From contig BEHN01000002.1 in NCBI GenBank assembly GCA_002898535.1, positions 1-64,000 on the forward strand: a DNA stretch of 64,000 bases, written 5' to 3'. Positions 41,235 through 49,640 of the stretch are shown in pieces. Within the stretch, counting starts at the first letter, position 1, and every line of letters begins with the position of its first letter. Source of the stretch: a bacterium HR11 (lineage in GTDB: Bacteria > Acidobacteriota > HRBIN11). A program made the translations under genes and the position numbers. The notes beneath the pieces are model-generated. The model ran no database searches. It was not told the DNA's origin and saw nothing but the letters and a program-made list of their open reading frames with translations.

Positions 41235-41519
41235 CTACGCCGCCGGACGGGCCGCCTTCTGGGCTTCCGCCAACCGTCGGGCGAGCCGGGACTTGTACCG
41301 GGCCGCCGTGTTCCGATGAAACACGCCGACCTTCTCGGCCTTATCGATGGCCGCATAGGCCGTCGGGAGGAGCGACCGGGCCGATTCCACGTCGCCAGCC
41401 TCCAACAACCGGAGGACCCGCTTCATAAGGTTCCGGGCCCGGGTCCGGTACGCCTGATTCCGAAGCCGACGCTTCAAGCTCTTTCGAAGTTGTTTCTCAG
41501 CCGAACGTGTATTGGGCAT
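41235..41519 (-). CDS. rpsT: 30S ribosomal protein S20
   Basis: The protein has 94 residues. The Lys/Arg-rich N-terminus PNTRSAEKQLRKSLKRRLRN, VFHRNTAARYKSRLARRL near the C-terminus and all-alpha composition are diagnostic of bS20. Confidence 0.96.
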   Translation of the reverse strand: MPNTRSAEKQLRKSLKRRLRNQAYRTRARNLMKRVLRLLEAGDVESARSLLPTAYAAIDKAEKVGVFHRNTAARYKSRLARRLAEAQKAARPAA

Positions 41520-41610
41520 AAACCCTTACCCCGTCCATCCCGATGTGAGTCGTTGGGACAGATAGGCAGGTGGGCAGTCAAATAAGGGCTTCCTTCTACG
41601 TAGAAGCGCG

Positions 41611-41730
41611 CTCATAAATCCGACCATAGACCTTAGACCACAGACCTTAGACCATAGACCTGCTTGGGCTCAGGGGGTCTCCTCATCTTGAGGGGATGGC
41701 TTGGAATCCATCTCAGGTCCCTCTCTTGTC
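41611..41730. repeat. E3 left end and AGACC array with CTCCTCATCTTGAG module
   Basis: CTCATAAATCCGACC is followed by AGACC units (AGACCTT, AGACCAC, AGACCTT, AGACCAT) and TGCTTGGGCTCAGGGGG, then CTTGAGGGGATGGCTTGG. The last part reappears inverted after the solo E2 end at 3970. Confidence 0.7.
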
Positions 41731-41770
41731 TGGGTAGGTCAGGAGCGGCCCCAGGGCTTTTTAGAACCAG

Positions 41771-41906
41771 TCTCATCAATCCGACGGGACCGGGATCGGA
41801 CCCTCGATATTAGACCCCAGACCATGGACCACAGACCATAGGCTCCCCCGGGCCTAAGCCGGTTTGTGGTCTGTGGTCTATGGTCGATGGTCGGATTTAT
41901 GAGATC
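41771..41906 (-). mobile_element. E3 element, inverted complete copy
   Basis: It runs from CTCATCAATCCGACGGGACC, through AGACC heptamers facing GGTCTGTGGTCTATGG, to GGTCGGATTTATGAG. The ends are inverted repeats. An E2 copy begins five bases later. Confidence 0.72.
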
Positions 41907-41910
41907 GCTT

Positions 41911-42107
41911 GGCTCTGTTGACATCCCTGAGCCATCGTCTCAAAGCCCCCTGCGGCGTCCATCCCATCCGAACGCCGGGCGTCATCCCGGCGTCCCTCGG
42001 TCCCGGCGCCGCCGGTGACGGCGGCGTCCATCCCATCTGAATGTTTTGGGCTCTCTTCGGCGGGCCCAGGGCCTCCCCAGAAGCCTGAAGAGGATATCAA
42101 CAGAGCC
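41911..42107. mobile_element. E2 MITE, 197 bp, complete
   Basis: The left end is GGCTCTGTTGACATCC and the right end GGATATCAACAGAGCC; these are 15/16 inverted repeats. The interior palindromes match the copy at 15686. No coding capacity. Confidence 0.8.
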
Positions 42108-42235
42108 AGATGAGTTCAAAGTGACGGAGTGACGGGCGACGTTCTTGGGTCGGTCGGCCGACAGGCCGATAGCGCCCTGGATGGCAGGGCTTCTTGGACG
42201 CTCGGCCGACCTGCCAAACTGCCGAATTGCCCTTG

Positions 42236-42314
42236 GCTTGAAAAACCATTCTCCCCGAAGGGTCGAAAAAGCCGAATCCATGCGGGTTTTCACGAACCGA
42301 ACGGTGCTGTTATC
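42236..42314 (+). repeat. R75 module, forward orientation
   Basis: It runs from GCTTGAAAAACCATTC to CGAACCGAACGGTGCTGTTATC and is preceded by CTCGGCCGACCTGCC octamers. Confidence 0.75.
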
Positions 42315-42549
42315 TTAGTCCCCCCCGGCCTTCCTCGCAAGTTTTGGAGTCTCCGAACCCGTTCATATTTTTGAATCCAGGGGACGGGATTCGGATTTTT
42401 GAATGCCGGTCCCGTCCGGGGCGCGGCGGACACCGGGTCGCGAGGGGCGAATCGCGCGTCGGACGGACACCGGGTCCATCCGCGGGGTGTTCATGGGCGG
42501 CTCACCCTTCGTCCCCTGCGAGACACGGCACAGAAATTGCTATAAGCGA
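42315..42549. other. Gene-free spacer with no recognised element
   Basis: This 235-bp stretch between an R75 and an E3 copy contains no convincing gene. I see only a short imperfect repeat (GACACCGGGTC at ~42428 and ~42466). Confidence 0.4.
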
Positions 42550-42680
42550 CCTCGTAAATCCGACCATAGACCCCAGACCATAGACCGGCTGGGGCCCAGG
42601 GGTGTAGGGTCCATGGTCTATAGTCCATGGTCCGGGGTTTAATATCGAGGGTCCGATCCCGGTCCCATCGGATTTATCAG
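42550..42680 (+). mobile_element. E3 element, copy 3
   Basis: It runs from CTCGTAAATCCGACC, through an AGACC/GGTCTATAGTCC hairpin and ATATCGAGGGTCCGATCCCG, to TCGGATTTATCAG. Confidence 0.7.
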
Positions 42681-42731
42681 CAAGGCCGCCCCCATGTCGC
42701 CCACGTTGAAACTTTATGAAAGAGGAATCCC

Positions 42732-43148
42732 ATGCGACTCCGGTATCGCTTCGGAAGCCTATGCCTTATCCTCGGCCTGGCGGGCCTCAGCGCGGCTTGC
42801 TCGACCGGCGGCGAGGGGACCCCGCCGGACCGATGTGCCGGGACGGCCCCCGACCGACCCAGCTACGCCATGCACGTCCAACCCATCTTCAACGCCAACT
42901 GCGCCCTGTCGGGGTGCCATCTCCCGCCCAATCCCCAGCGGGGGTTGGACCTCAGCAGTTATAACGGCCTCATGCAGGGGAGCATCAACGGCCCGGTCGT
43001 GATCCCCGGCAATGCCCAAGACTCCCGCCTGGTCAAGCGCATCGAGGGTCGGGAGACCCCCCGCATGCCCTTCAATCGGGATCCTCTTTGCCAGTTCCAG
43101 ATCGACACGATCCGTCGCTGGATCGACCAGGGGGCCCTGAATAACTGA
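42732..43148 (+). CDS. Cytochrome-c-like lipoprotein with CX4CH motif
   Basis: The protein has 138 residues. A lipoprotein signal (LILGLAGLSAAC) is followed by NANCALSGCHLPPNPQRGLDL and IEGRETPRMPFN, resembling planctomycete-type cytochrome c (PSCyt) domains. The haem-binding site is CX4CH rather than CXXCH; a Met in RMPFN could be an axial ligand. It probably sits on the periplasmic face of a membrane; redox partner unknown. AGAGGAAT precedes the ATG. Confidence 0.75.
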   Translation: MRLRYRFGSLCLILGLAGLSAACSTGGEGTPPDRCAGTAPDRPSYAMHVQPIFNANCALSGCHLPPNPQRGLDLSSYNGLMQGSINGPVVIPGNAQDSRLVKRIEGRETPRMPFNRDPLCQFQIDTIRRWIDQGALNN

Positions 43149-43211
43149 TAGAATACGGAGGTCCGAGGCCTGCGCGCCCGCCCCATCCGTACTTTCAGTT
43201 CGTAACCCCCA

Positions 43212-43652
43212 TCAGGCTTCCCGCCAGGTGCCTTGCCGGAAGTGGTCGTCGTAGTAATCGGCGATGGCCCCGACGGTCTCGACGGTCGCCCGCAGTTCGT
43301 TGTAGTCCAGGTTGCGACCGGCGATGGAGTGGGCGAACACGATGGTCCGGTCGAAGGCCAGGCCGAACGCCCCGAAGTGGAGGGTCGCATTCTTCCGGAG
43401 GAGGAACTCCATCAGCTCCGGCGTGACCGGGACCGTATCGGTCAGGTAGGCGATGGCCTCGACGACGGCGTCGTCCCGATGCCAGGGCCGCACGACGATC
43501 TGAATCGTCGCCGAGCCCCGCTGGAGGACGAACCGGTCGTCGACCTCCTGGAAGCCGTCCCGACCGACCATCTTTCGCAGGTACCGGCGGACCCGGTTCC
43601 GCACGGCTTGAAGTAAAGTCTTCGACGTACCTGGCCGAATCGTCGCCATCAT
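43212..43652 (-). CDS. YbjN/type III chaperone-like protein
   Basis: The protein has 146 residues with the YbjN-like pattern FVLQRGSATIQIVVRPWHRDDAV, FLLRKNATLHFGAFGLAFDRTI and a C-terminal TVGAIADYYDDHF. These proteins share the secretion-chaperone fold and lack a firm function. ATG 43652 overlaps the pspA stop, so it is translationally coupled to pspA. Confidence 0.75.
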   Translation of the reverse strand: MMATIRPGTSKTLLQAVRNRVRRYLRKMVGRDGFQEVDDRFVLQRGSATIQIVVRPWHRDDAVVEAIAYLTDTVPVTPELMEFLLRKNATLHFGAFGLAFDRTIVFAHSIAGRNLDYNELRATVETVGAIADYYDDHFRQGTWREA

Positions 43653-44323
43653 CCACCCCCCTGCGCCTGCAGTTTCGCCTTCAGACGGGCCAGTTCCTCG
43701 TCGACGGCGCTTCGGGCCTCCATCCGGGCGAATTCTTCCTCTAAGGGCGATTCGCCGGCCAATTCGGCGACGGCTTGGGCTTCGGCTTCCTGCTGGAGGA
43801 TTTTCCTTTCGTACTGATCAAACTTCGAGAAGGCGTCGCCCCCGACGCCCGACAGGGCCTGAGCGAGCTCCTTTCGAGTGCGGGCCGCCTGCGCTCGGGC
43901 GGATAAGGTCGCATACCGGGTCCGGGCCTCCTCGAGACGGCTCTTCAGCTTCTCGAGCTGACTCCGGAGCTGGGTCGTCGCCTGCCGAGCCTCGAGGAGG
44001 GTCTTTTCCAGGTCCTGAGCGGCCCGCTCGAAGGCCTGCTTCCGTTCGAGGGCCTGGCGGGCGAGGTCCTCCCGCCCGTTCTGGAGCGCCTGGACGGCCT
44101 TCTGCTCCCACTCCTGAGCCGACCGGCGGTGACGTTCATATTGCTGTTCCAAGCTCTTTTCGTTGGCCATCGCCTTGGCGACGGCCGTCGTCGTCTTGGC
44201 GACGGCTTCCTCCATCTCGATGATCATCTGCTTCAGCATCTTTTCCGGGTCTTCGGCCCGGTCCAGCATGTCGTTGATGTTGGCCTGGATGATGTCGACG
44301 ATGCGACTGAAGATGCCGGGCAT
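43649..44323 (-). CDS. pspA: Phage shock protein A/IM30 family
   Basis: The protein has 224 residues, entirely helical. The N-terminal amphipathic helix MPGIFSRIVDIIQANINDML, DRAEDPEKMLKQMIIEMEEAV and a long coiled coil are diagnostic. It forms ESCRT-III-like rods that protect the inner membrane. AGGAGGTGA precedes the ATG. A heptamer hairpin lies directly upstream. Confidence 0.95.
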   Translation of the reverse strand: MPGIFSRIVDIIQANINDMLDRAEDPEKMLKQMIIEMEEAVAKTTTAVAKAMANEKSLEQQYERHRRSAQEWEQKAVQALQNGREDLARQALERKQAFERAAQDLEKTLLEARQATTQLRSQLEKLKSRLEEARTRYATLSARAQAARTRKELAQALSGVGGDAFSKFDQYERKILQQEAEAQAVAELAGESPLEEEFARMEARSAVDEELARLKAKLQAQGGG

Positions 44324-44335
44324 CGTTCACCTCCT

Positions 44336-44467
44336 GGAATAGCGAATGGCGAATGGCGAGTGGCGAATGGCGAATGGCGAATAGCGAGTGGCGAATAGAG
44401 GAAATTCTCTATTCGCTACTCGCTACTCGCCACTCGCCACTCGCCACTCGCTATTCGCTACTCGCCG
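44336..44467. repeat. GCGAATG heptamer arrays folding into one long hairpin
   Basis: The left arm (GCGAATG, GCGAGTG, GCGAATA units) and right arm (CGCTACT, CGCCACT, CGCTATT units) meet at GAGGAAATTCTC. Each arm is ~55-60 nt and nearly fully complementary, allowing G-U pairs. Confidence 0.9.
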
Positions 44468-44475
44468 TTCACCCC

Positions 44476-44850
44476 TTAGCCCGGGGCGCTTCGGAAGGAC
44501 CGAAAGACGAGGCCGAGGCCGATCCCGATGGAACCGATCATGAGGAGCGTCGTCGGCAGGTTCGTCGGCCGGAAGTAGAAGTCCAGGTTCACGACGATCG
44601 ACAAGACGACGACCGCCAAGCTCCCCAGGGTGAGAATCCAGCCGGCGACGTTTCGGGCGTTGAAGAAGAGAATCCCCAGGCCGAGCGCGAAAGCGATTAA
44701 GATGGCCCCGTGGGCGTCGTAGCCCCAGAGGTACCACCGGTGGAGCGTCACGTCGACCCGACTCAGGAACATGTAGGCTCCGACGGCTGTGATAAACAAC
44801 CCCAGCAGGAACATACCGATCCCGCCGGGCGTCCCTCCGGCGCCTCGCAT
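44476..44850 (-). CDS. Small membrane protein of unknown function
   Basis: The protein has 124 residues and four membrane segments (IGMFLLGLFITAVGAYMFL, AILIAFALGLGILFF, WILTLGSLAVVVLSIVV, LLMIGSIGIGLGLVF). GGGAGGT precedes the ATG. It lies upstream of pspA on the same strand and may share its envelope-stress role (inferred from position only). Confidence 0.8.
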   Translation of the reverse strand: MRGAGGTPGGIGMFLLGLFITAVGAYMFLSRVDVTLHRWYLWGYDAHGAILIAFALGLGILFFNARNVAGWILTLGSLAVVVLSIVVNLDFYFRPTNLPTTLLMIGSIGIGLGLVFRSFRSAPG

Positions 44851-44873
44851 GGACCGACCTCCCTTCGAGTCCC

Positions 44874-44879
44874 TATAAT
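44874..44879 (+). promoter_or_regulatory. TATAAT -10 box for plsY-gpsA
   Basis: A perfect TATAAT followed by G lies 47 bp before the plsY ATG in the divergent spacer; the -35 is not clear. Confidence 0.5.
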
Positions 44880-44925
44880 GGTAGCATGATACAAGCGTCT
44901 GAATCCAATCGTCTGTGGCGGGCCG

Positions 44926-45525
44926 ATGCTACGGTGGGTCCTGATCCTGACAATGAGCTTCTTCGTCGGCTCCATCCCCTGGGGATGGATCGTCACCCGG
45001 CGGCGGGGTATCGACATCCGGCAGGTCGGGAGCGGCAACATCGGGGCGACCAACGTCGTCCGGGCCCTGGGAGTCCGGTGGGGCCTCCTGGTCCTGGTCC
45101 TGGACATGCTGAAGGGCTTCCTGCCGGTCCTGGCCGTGCGGCTCCTGGCGCCAGACCGGCCTGCCTGGTGCGGTTGGGTGGCGGCCAGCGCCGTGGCCGG
45201 CCACATGTTCACGCCGTGGCTCCGCTTCCGGGGCGGCAAGGGCGTCGCCACGGCCGTCGGGGCCTTTTCGGCCCTGGCGCCCTGGGCGATGCTGATGGCC
45301 CTCGGAGTGTTCCTGATCGTCTTCAGCCTGACGATGACGGTCTCCGTCGCCTCGCTGAGCGCCGCCCTGGCCTTCGGCCTCGTCTATAAGGTCCTTTTCG
45401 ACGTGGCCTGGCCGGCGTTTGCGCCGGCCGGCCTGGTCGTCCTCCTGATCTGGATACGTCACAAGGACAACCTCCGGCGCCTCCTGCGGGGCCAGGAGCC
45501 ACGTCTTCGATGGGGGTCCTCATGA
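44926..45525 (+). CDS. plsY: Acyl-phosphate:glycerol-3-phosphate acyltransferase
   Basis: The protein has 199 residues and is polytopic. Motifs are SIPWGWIVTR, the G3P-binding SGNIGATNVVRALG, and the acyl-phosphate loop GHMFTPWLRFRGGKGVATAVG. First acylation step of phospholipid synthesis. Its stop overlaps gpsA (ATGA). Confidence 0.96.
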   Translation: MLRWVLILTMSFFVGSIPWGWIVTRRRGIDIRQVGSGNIGATNVVRALGVRWGLLVLVLDMLKGFLPVLAVRLLAPDRPAWCGWVAASAVAGHMFTPWLRFRGGKGVATAVGAFSALAPWAMLMALGVFLIVFSLTMTVSVASLSAALAFGLVYKVLFDVAWPAFAPAGLVVLLIWIRHKDNLRRLLRGQEPRLRWGSS

Positions 45526-46550
45526 GGCTGGCCGTCCTCGGGGCCGGCAGTTGGGGCACGGCCCTGGCGATTCACCTGGCGCGACTCGGCCACGACGTGA
45601 CGCTCTGGGTGCATGGGTCCGAAACTTACGAGGCTCTCCGCCGGCATCGGGAAAATACTCTCTACCTGCCCGGCATCGTCCTTCCCCCCGGCGTTGACGT
45701 GACCCCTGAACCGACGGAAGCCCTGCGGGATGCCGAAGGCATCGTCGTCTGTGTGCCCTCGTCCTGGTTCCGGGCGACCCTCCGGACCTTCCGGCCCGTC
45801 TGGTCAGCCCGGCCGGAAGCCGTGTGGGTCGTCTCGGCGACTAAGGGGATCGAGCCGGAGACTTATGCCACGATGTCGGAAATCCTGCGGCAGGAGTGGC
45901 CCGGCTTGGACGACGTCCGCCTGGCCGTCCTGTCCGGACCCAGCTTCGCCCGGGAGGTCGCCGAGGAGCGCCCGACGGCCGTCGTCGTCGCCAGTCCCGT
46001 CGAGGCGCTGGCCGAGCGCCTGCAGGCCGTCTTTCACGGACGGAACTTGCGGGTGTACCGGAACACGGACCGACGCGGCGTGGAGCTGGCCGGTGCCATG
46101 AAGAACGTGATGGCCCTGGCGGCCGGGATGGCGGCCGGCCTTCAGTTGGGCCACAACGCCGTGGCGGCCCTCATCACGCGGGGCCTCGCCGAGATGGTCC
46201 GCCTCGGGACGGCGATGGGCGCCCGGCCGGAGACCTTTTACGGGCTGGCCGGGGTCGGGGACCTCGTCCTGACCTGCACGGGGCCTCTCAGCCGCAACCG
46301 CATGGTCGGCTACCGACTGGGCCTCGGCGAGTCGCTGGACCAGATCCTGCAGGGGTTCCGGATGGCCGTCGAGGGCATCCCGACCGCGCGGGCCCTCAAG
46401 AGTTGGGCCGACGCCCACGGCATCGACGCGCCCATCACGCAGGCCGTGTACGGCGTCCTCTACGAGGGGTTCCCCATCCGGAAGGCCGTCCAGCGTCTCC
46501 TGGAACGGCCCCTCAAGAGTGAGGAAGAGACCATGGACTACGGACCATAG
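45522..46550 (+). CDS. gpsA: NAD(P)H-dependent glycerol-3-phosphate dehydrogenase
   Basis: The protein has 342 residues from ATG 45522. Motifs are the Rossmann loop LAVLGAGSWGTALAIHLA, VVSATKGIEPET, LSGPSFAREVAEERPTAVVV, the catalytic Lys in AGAMKNVMALAAG and LAGVGDLVLTCTG. It supplies sn-glycerol-3-phosphate to PlsY, encoded just upstream. The last codons (MDYGP) and TAG stop lie within an AGACC heptamer array. Confidence 0.96.
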   Translation: MRLAVLGAGSWGTALAIHLARLGHDVTLWVHGSETYEALRRHRENTLYLPGIVLPPGVDVTPEPTEALRDAEGIVVCVPSSWFRATLRTFRPVWSARPEAVWVVSATKGIEPETYATMSEILRQEWPGLDDVRLAVLSGPSFAREVAEERPTAVVVASPVEALAERLQAVFHGRNLRVYRNTDRRGVELAGAMKNVMALAAGMAAGLQLGHNAVAALITRGLAEMVRLGTAMGARPETFYGLAGVGDLVLTCTGPLSRNRMVGYRLGLGESLDQILQGFRMAVEGIPTARALKSWADAHGIDAPITQAVYGVLYEGFPIRKAVQRLLERPLKSEEETMDYGP

Positions 46551-46567
46551 ACCGTGGACTTGTCTGG
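46530..46567. repeat. AGACC heptamers at the gpsA stop
   Basis: Units AGACCAT, GGACTAC, GGACCAT, AGACCGT and GGACTTG span the coding end and stop codon of gpsA. Confidence 0.8.
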
Positions 46568-46653
46568 GGAGGCCGGATAGCCTCGTCATGCGAGATGCGA
46601 GATTCTAAATCATCCGCTCATCTGCCGACCCGCCAAAGGCCCATCGGCCCGAC

Positions 46654-46825
46654 GCCGGAAAGATCGTGCTCTCGGAAGGGCCTCTTTTCCGCTTCCCATC
46701 CCACTTCTCACCTCTCCCGATCCCGAACGGCTCTGCTAAGGTTCTCAGCCGGTGTCTCAAGACGAGACCAGCCCCTCCCCTCCGGCAAGTCCATGGTCTA
46801 CGGTCTATGGTCTACAGTCCGGCGA
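46654..46825 (+). repeat. R75 module (slightly longer) and GGTCTAT heptamers
   Basis: R75 runs from GCCGGAAAGATCGTGCTCTC to TCCCGAACGGCTCTGCTAAG (46654-46740). It is followed by TGTCTCAAGACGAGACC and GGTCTACGGTCTATGGTC units up to 46822, immediately before the alr stop codon. Confidence 0.7.
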
Positions 46826-46827
46826 GG

Positions 46828-48000
46828 TCATGCATGAAGCTGGTCCCACAGGGGCCAGAAACCGCTGGCATCCCGCACCAACCGGCGGGAGACCCGGGGG
46901 CCCAAACGGCTCAGGACCTCGTGGGGGGCCGTTTGCGCCCAGGCGGCGATGTCGTTGAAGTCGATGCGCTGGCCCTGCCACTCGCCCAAGAGCAGGACCG
47001 GCTCGCCGGACCGGACCGACGACGCCGACCCCAGGCCGACGACCGTCATGTCCATGCTGACGGTCCCGAGGACGGGGAGGCGCTCCCCCCGGCGGGAAAG
47101 CATGTACGCCGCCGGGTTGAACCGCCGGTCGTACCCGTCGAAGTAGCCGACCCCGACGACGGCGACCCACCGGTCCGCATCCAGGCGGCACTGCGCCCCG
47201 TATCCGACCGTCCAGCCGGCCGGCAGATGGCGGACCTGAAGCACGCGAGCCCACCACCGGACGGCCATCGTCAGACCCAGCCGGCTCTCGGGCGGGGTCC
47301 ATCCGTACAGGCTCAGGCCCGGCCGGACGAGGTCCATCCAGGCGTCGGGCCAGTAGTGAACGGCGGCGCTGTTGGCCAGGTGCCGCCATGCGACGGGCCA
47401 GCCCTCGTCCTGCAGAAAGCGGCACACCTGTCGGAAGCGCTCGATCTGCAGGGGTGTCAGGGGATGCGCCGGCCGGTCGGCACAGGCGAGGTTCGAGAAA
47501 ACGCCTTCCAGGACGAGACCCGGGAAACGTCGAAGATGCCGGGTGAACTCGTCGACCCGGTCCCACAGGACGCCCAGACGCCCCATCCCTGTATCGACTT
47601 TGAGGTGAAAGGCCAACGACGCCCGGTCCGTCCGACCGTGCCCCAGCCACGCCAACTGCTGAACGTCGAAGACGGCCGGCGTCAGGGACCACTGGGACAG
47701 GAGGGGGACCTCCTCAGGCAGGAAGCCGCTCAGGACCAGGACCCGGCCCCGGTACCCGAGCCGCCGCAGGCGAACGCCCTCCCAGGGATTCGCCACGCCG
47801 ATCCACGGGGGCGCGAAGTCCCGCAGGGCCTGATAGACCAAGCCCAGGCCGAGGCCGTAAGCGTCCGATTTGAGGACCGGCATGACGGGCCGGCCCGTGT
47901 GGCGGGCGATGGCCTCGTAGTTGGCCCGGACGGCCTCGGACCAGACTTCCAGGACAGACCGGAACGTCGCTAAGTCCCGTTCCTGCTCGACGCTGACCAT
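46828..48000 (-). CDS. alr: Alanine racemase
   Basis: The protein has 390 residues. PLP-Lys is in MPVLKSDAYGLGLG; other motifs are FHLKVDTGMGRLG, VRPGLSLYGW, the catalytic Tyr in WTVGYGAQCRL and LGTVSMDMTVV. It makes D-Ala for peptidoglycan. The start ATG 48000 lies against a heptamer hairpin and has no good Shine-Dalgarno. Last gene of the rpsF-dnaB run. Confidence 0.95.
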   Translation of the reverse strand: MVSVEQERDLATFRSVLEVWSEAVRANYEAIARHTGRPVMPVLKSDAYGLGLGLVYQALRDFAPPWIGVANPWEGVRLRRLGYRGRVLVLSGFLPEEVPLLSQWSLTPAVFDVQQLAWLGHGRTDRASLAFHLKVDTGMGRLGVLWDRVDEFTRHLRRFPGLVLEGVFSNLACADRPAHPLTPLQIERFRQVCRFLQDEGWPVAWRHLANSAAVHYWPDAWMDLVRPGLSLYGWTPPESRLGLTMAVRWWARVLQVRHLPAGWTVGYGAQCRLDADRWVAVVGVGYFDGYDRRFNPAAYMLSRRGERLPVLGTVSMDMTVVGLGSASSVRSGEPVLLLGEWQGQRIDFNDIAAWAQTAPHEVLSRLGPRVSRRLVRDASGFWPLWDQLHA

Positions 48001-48003
48001 TTC

Positions 48004-48132
48004 TCGGGTGGCGGATGGCGAATGGCGAGTGGCGAACAGCGAATGGCGAATAGCGAATGGCGAACGGCGAATAGGGAAAATTCCCTATTCGCCACTCGCT
48101 ACTCGCCACTCGCTACTCGCCATTCGCCATCT
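48004..48132. repeat. GCGAATG heptamer arrays, long hairpin between dnaB and alr
   Basis: The left arm (GCGAATG, GCGAGTG, GCGAACA, GCGAATA) and right arm (CGCCACT, CGCTACT, CGCCATT) meet at GGGAAAATTCCC. Right arm begins at the dnaB stop codon. Confidence 0.9.
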
Positions 48133-49474
48133 ACTCATAGACGTTCTCAAACAGCTGGAAGTTTCGATGGAAGGCCAGGCGGACCGTCTCGGTCGGGCCG
48201 TTGCGTTGCTTGGCGATGATGATCTCGGCCTCGCCCGTCCGGGGTGTGTCCGGCTTGTAGACCTCCTCTCGATAGATAAACACTACTAAATCAGCGTCTT
48301 GTTCGATAGACCCGCTCTCCCGAAGGTCCGCCAGCTGGGGCCGGGCGTCCTCCCGCTGTTCGGGCCGCCGGCTTAACTGCGACAGGGCCACGACCGGCAC
48401 GTTCAACTCTTTGGCCAGCTCCTTCAGATGCCGGCTGATGAGGCTGACTTCCTGCTGACGGTTCTCGACTCGGCCCCGGACCGTCAAAAGCTGGAGGTAA
48501 TCGACAAAGACGACGTCCAGGCCCGCTTCCTGCCGCTGGCGTCGGGCCCGAGCTCGGAGTTCTTGGACGCTCAGGCCCGCCGTGTCGTCTACATACAGCG
48601 GCAGGTTCGTGAGTTGCGAGACGGCCTCGGCCATGCGGAGCCACTCCTCGGGCCGGAGCTCGGCCGTCCGGATCCGCTGGAGGTCGATCCGGGCCAGACT
48701 ACTCAGAAGCCGCTGGAGGAGTTGCATGGCCGACATCTCGAGGCTGAAGAAGGCGACCTTCAGGTGCTGGCGGGCCAGGTTCAGGGCCAGATTCAAAGCG
48801 AAAGCCGTCTTGCCCATCCCCGGCCGGCCGGCGATGACGATGAAGTCGCCCGGTTGGAAGCCCGACGTCAGTTCGTCCAGACGGGCAAACCCGGTCGGGT
48901 AGCCGATGATCCGGCGGTCGGACTGATGAAGCTGTTCTAAGTACTTCCACAGCTCGATCAGGGGCTGGCGGACGGGGCGGAGGCCGCGCGGCGTGGCGAC
49001 CCGCATGATGCGGGCGATCTCGGCCTCGAGCTCGCCGGCGACCTGTTCGGGCGTGCGTTCCGGGTCCATGCAGAGGTCCCGGTACCGCTCGAGGAGCTGG
49101 GCCAGCCAGCGGCGGTGGGCCTGCTGGATGAAGCGCTTCAGATAGTGGCCGTAATCCAGGGACCGGGGAAACTCTAAGAAGCGTTCCAGGTACTCCAAGC
49201 CGCCGACCTGCTCGAGGAGGCCCTTCCGCTGGAGGTCGTCGGTGAGGGTCGTGAAGTTGACGTCTTCGCCCCGTTCGTACAGGGCCAAGATAGACTCGTA
49301 GACGATACGATGGGACGGGTGGGCGAAGTAGTCGGCCTGGGTCTGCTCCATGAGGGCGTCGAGGACTTCAGGGCGGACCAGGGGGACGCCCAGGACGAGC
49401 CGTTCCAGCTCGACGTCGACGTCGGCGACCGAGAAGGCGGGTTCTTCCCACGTCATGGCCTTCTCTGGGGCCAT
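48131..49474 (-). CDS. dnaB: Replicative DNA helicase
   Basis: The protein has 447 residues (ATG 49474, or 49456). The N-terminal collar domain is followed by Walker A GRPGMGKTAFALNLALN, FFSLEMSAMQLLQRLLSS, the Walker B-like VVFVDYLQLL, and SRRPEQREDARPQLADLRES with GSIEQDADLVVFIYRE. Conserved position after rplI. Stop TAG is directly joined to the heptamer hairpin. Confidence 0.96.
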   Translation of the reverse strand: MAPEKAMTWEEPAFSVADVDVELERLVLGVPLVRPEVLDALMEQTQADYFAHPSHRIVYESILALYERGEDVNFTTLTDDLQRKGLLEQVGGLEYLERFLEFPRSLDYGHYLKRFIQQAHRRWLAQLLERYRDLCMDPERTPEQVAGELEAEIARIMRVATPRGLRPVRQPLIELWKYLEQLHQSDRRIIGYPTGFARLDELTSGFQPGDFIVIAGRPGMGKTAFALNLALNLARQHLKVAFFSLEMSAMQLLQRLLSSLARIDLQRIRTAELRPEEWLRMAEAVSQLTNLPLYVDDTAGLSVQELRARARRQRQEAGLDVVFVDYLQLLTVRGRVENRQQEVSLISRHLKELAKELNVPVVALSQLSRRPEQREDARPQLADLRESGSIEQDADLVVFIYREEVYKPDTPRTGEAEIIIAKQRNGPTETVRLAFHRNFQLFENVYE

Positions 49475-49640
49475 CCCTCCGTCGGGACGACGCCGATTCG
49501 GCCGGCGTCCCGTCGAAGTGGCCCATAGCGAACGGTCTGGGGCCTATCCCTGGACCCCCCTCTATCGAACGGGGCCGGGACTCCCATGCCGCAGGCCCAC
49601 CTTGCATTACCCTGGTCGGTGGGCCCTTCCGAGATGTCCG

